The position numbers and the translations under genes were made by a program. The notes below the pieces were generated by a model. The model did no database searches, had not been told where the DNA came from, and saw nothing but the letters and a program-made list of their open reading frames with translations. Below are positions 63,401 through 64,000 of a stretch of 64,000 nt of DNA, one piece after another. The DNA lies in assembly GCF_002797535.1 (NCBI RefSeq), contig NZ_PGFD01000001.1, positions 372,001 through 436,000 on the forward strand. The letters run 5' to 3'. Within the stretch, counting starts at the first letter, position 1. Each line of letters opens with the position of its first letter. Origin of the DNA: Chryseobacterium geocarposphaerae (GTDB lineage: Bacteria > Bacteroidota > Bacteroidia > Flavobacteriales > Weeksellaceae).

Positions 63401-64000
63401 GCCTATGGCTTTGAGCACCGGAGAAGGTGCGGAAGTACAAAAACCTTTGGCCACGGTGGTTATCGGTGGTTTAATGGTGGCAACGTTGCTAACTCTTTTC
63501 GTATTACCAATTCTTTATATTATGGTGGAAAAAAGAAAATTTACATTCAAAGGGAAGTCGGGTAAAGTAATCATTTTTGTATTTCTGTTTTTCGGACTTT
63601 TTAGTGCAAAAGGACAGTCCGTTATTTCTTTAAAAGAAGCGACAGATATAGCACTTGAAAACAATCTGTCCGTTAAAAATGAAAAATTAAGAGCTGATTA
63701 CAATAAACTTCTTATCCAATCAAATGCTGTTATTCCGGCAACAAATGTTACTGCTGAAGTGGGGCAGATCAATAGTTTTTATACAGATGTAAAAGCAGGG
63801 ATTTCTCAATCAGTTGAGTTCCCTAAAGTATATTCAGCTAATAAAAACCTGCTGACAGAAGTTTGGAAAAGCAGTATGCTAAATATTGGTGTTAAGGAGG
63901 CACAACTGCGTAAAAGTGTTGCTCAGGTATATTACAATCTGGTGTATCTACAGCAGAAGAAAAGCCTGTTACAGGAAAACGATAAATTATATGAAGAATT
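60426..64000 (+). CDS. CusA/CzcA-type RND pump fused to outer-membrane factor (partial)
   Basis: The frame is open from ATG 60426 to the right edge (1191 codons). The RND part has the start MLNKIIEFSIKNKLIIGLFI, VPDITDNQVQIITVAPSLGA, and the heavy-metal TM4 motif with D401, D407 and E414 in ALDFGLIVDGTVIIVE. It ends near residue 1035 (LPILYIMVEKRK). There follow a TM or signal-like segment (VIIFVFLFFGLFSAKGQ) and a TolC-like domain (ISLKEATDIALENNLSVKNE) that continues out of the window. The fusion of the pump to the outer-membrane factor is known in Bacteroidota. Substrate is probably Cu+/Ag+ or Co2+/Zn2+/Cd2+. Confidence 0.93.
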   Translation, partial: MLNKIIEFSIKNKLIIGLFIVALIGYGVYEVKKLPIDAVPDITDNQVQIITVAPSLGAPDVERLITFPIEQVNNNIPGLKSLRSFSRFGLSVVTIVFDDNTDIYWARQQVSERLQQIQDQIPKGFGTPILAPVTTGLGEIYQYSVRPKKGYEGKYDAMELRTIQDWIVRRQLIGVKGVAEVSSFGGLLKQYEIAVDPARLKANNVSISDVFTAIENNNQNTGGAYIEKGPTALFIRSEGLVGTQEDIQNIVVKNLDNGIPLLIRDIAQVRLGSATRYGAMTYNGEQQVSGAVVMMLKGANSNEVIKNIKEKIDQIQKTLREGVVIDAFLDRTKMVDNSINTVTKNLIEGALIVVFVLVFFLGSMRAGLIVASVIPLSMLIAVILMNTFGVSGNLMSLGALDFGLIVDGTVIIVEAVMHRIRHSNVYSGINILSQKQMDAEVLSTSTRMRNAAVFGEAIILIVYLPIFALKGIEGKMFTPMAQTVAFALAGAFVLSLTYVPMMTALFLSKKVQVKENFSDKIMARLERSYKSLLEKVLGFPKVMLVSVISMFVVAILILSTLGGEFIPSLPEGDFAVETRVLPGSNVNTSIDAVSKGSKIILEKFPEVEKVVGKTGSSEVPTDPMPIDATDMMIILKDKKEWKSADSYEELEEKMAKELEAVPGVTFSFQYPVAMRFNELISGARQDVVCKIFGEDLDTLAKYADQLGKIVGSVKGSSGVYVEAVTGMPQIVIKFNRATIAQYGLNIKNVNNVVNSAFAGAVGGTVYEGEKRFDLVVRLLGDKRQNLEDVQNLLVSTPSGQQIPLSSIADVNIVEGPNQIQRENSQRRIIVGFNVRGRDVQSLVQELQDKVGKQMKLPPGYYVTYGGAFENLQEAKSRLFIAVPVALALILILLYFAFNSMKQAFLIYTAIPLSAMGGIFALALRGMPFSISAGIGFIALFGVAVLNGIVLISEFNRLKKEGMTDLRDIVLEGTKVRLRPVLMTAFVASLGFLPMALSTGEGAEVQKPLATVVIGGLMVATLLTLFVLPILYIMVEKRKFTFKGKSGKVIIFVFLFFGLFSAKGQSVISLKEATDIALENNLSVKNEKLRADYNKLLIQSNAVIPATNVTAEVGQINSFYTDVKAGISQSVEFPKVYSANKNLLTEVWKSSMLNIGVKEAQLRKSVAQVYYNLVYLQQKKSLLQENDKLYEE

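Noticed and set aside
61370..63454. Three minus-strand frames opposite the RND pump
   Set aside because: Shadows of the long pump frame; Thr/Ile/Pro-rich composition without domains.
1..64000. Search by eye for tRNA and rRNA genes
   Set aside because: No sequence resembling tRNA arms with a GTTCRANNC T-loop or conserved rRNA stretches was noticed. A tRNAscan run would be needed to be sure.

Overview
The window looks like chromosome of a Flavobacteriia member of the Bacteroidota, most like Chryseobacterium or a close relative (inference, no database search). The grounds are AT-rich DNA, SusC/SusD genes, a type IX secretion (T9SS) sorting domain, TAnnTTTG-type -7 boxes, Bacteroidota-style paired RHS genes and a CusA pump fused to an outer-membrane factor. 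I see no rRNA, tRNA or CRISPR array.

1-19 kb: a stress and regulator region. It holds two AraC regulators, two closely related Crp/Fnr-like regulators (2503-3093, 6275-6853) and two more of another Crp/Fnr type (9521-10111, 18368-18964). Among them lie small redox or detoxification genes: YceI, pirin, isochorismatase-like hydrolase, AhpD-like protein and cupin. Some intergenic regions share a TGACA-AA-TGTCA palindrome or a common promoter block, so the set is probably co-regulated. Decayed LysR and integrase pieces sit at 8.3-9.4 kb. Next come a GT14 glycosyltransferase, an intact-length DEAD-box protein whose catalytic motifs are altered, a cold-shock protein, a MaoC dehydratase, a Ca2+/H+ antiporter, a Tat-exported SDR and a beta-lactamase-fold protein.

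19-22.5 kb: a broken DUF3606 gene, a three-domain LigD (PE-LIG-POL), a small membrane protein and a candidate small RNA.

22.9-34.5 kb: a polymorphic-toxin locus. It contains a frameshifted T9SS protein, two large RHS proteins, a variable toxin tip with an HExxE motif, and an overlapping lipoprotein that is probably its immunity protein. Downstream are repeats of the RHS core, each carrying a displaced tip plus its own immunity-like lipoprotein gene.

34.5-38.8 kb: an S24-type repressor divergent from a truncated dinB. The dinB copy ends at a junction with a fragment of an unrelated SusC gene, followed by a serine-recombinase remnant and several small genes.

38.9-53.9 kb: a complete fructan utilisation locus. 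A hybrid two-component sensor with a periplasmic sugar-binding domain precedes an operon of sugar porter, GH32, SusC, SusD, DUF4960 surface lipoprotein, a second GH32 lipoprotein and a PfkB fructokinase. Together they would bind, cut, import and phosphorylate fructan-derived fructose.

54-64 kb: an MBL-rhodanese sulfur enzyme, an SDR with an AraC regulator, an AlkC/AlkD-like HEAT protein, an exported RidA protein, and a heavy-metal efflux locus whose RND pump runs off the right edge.
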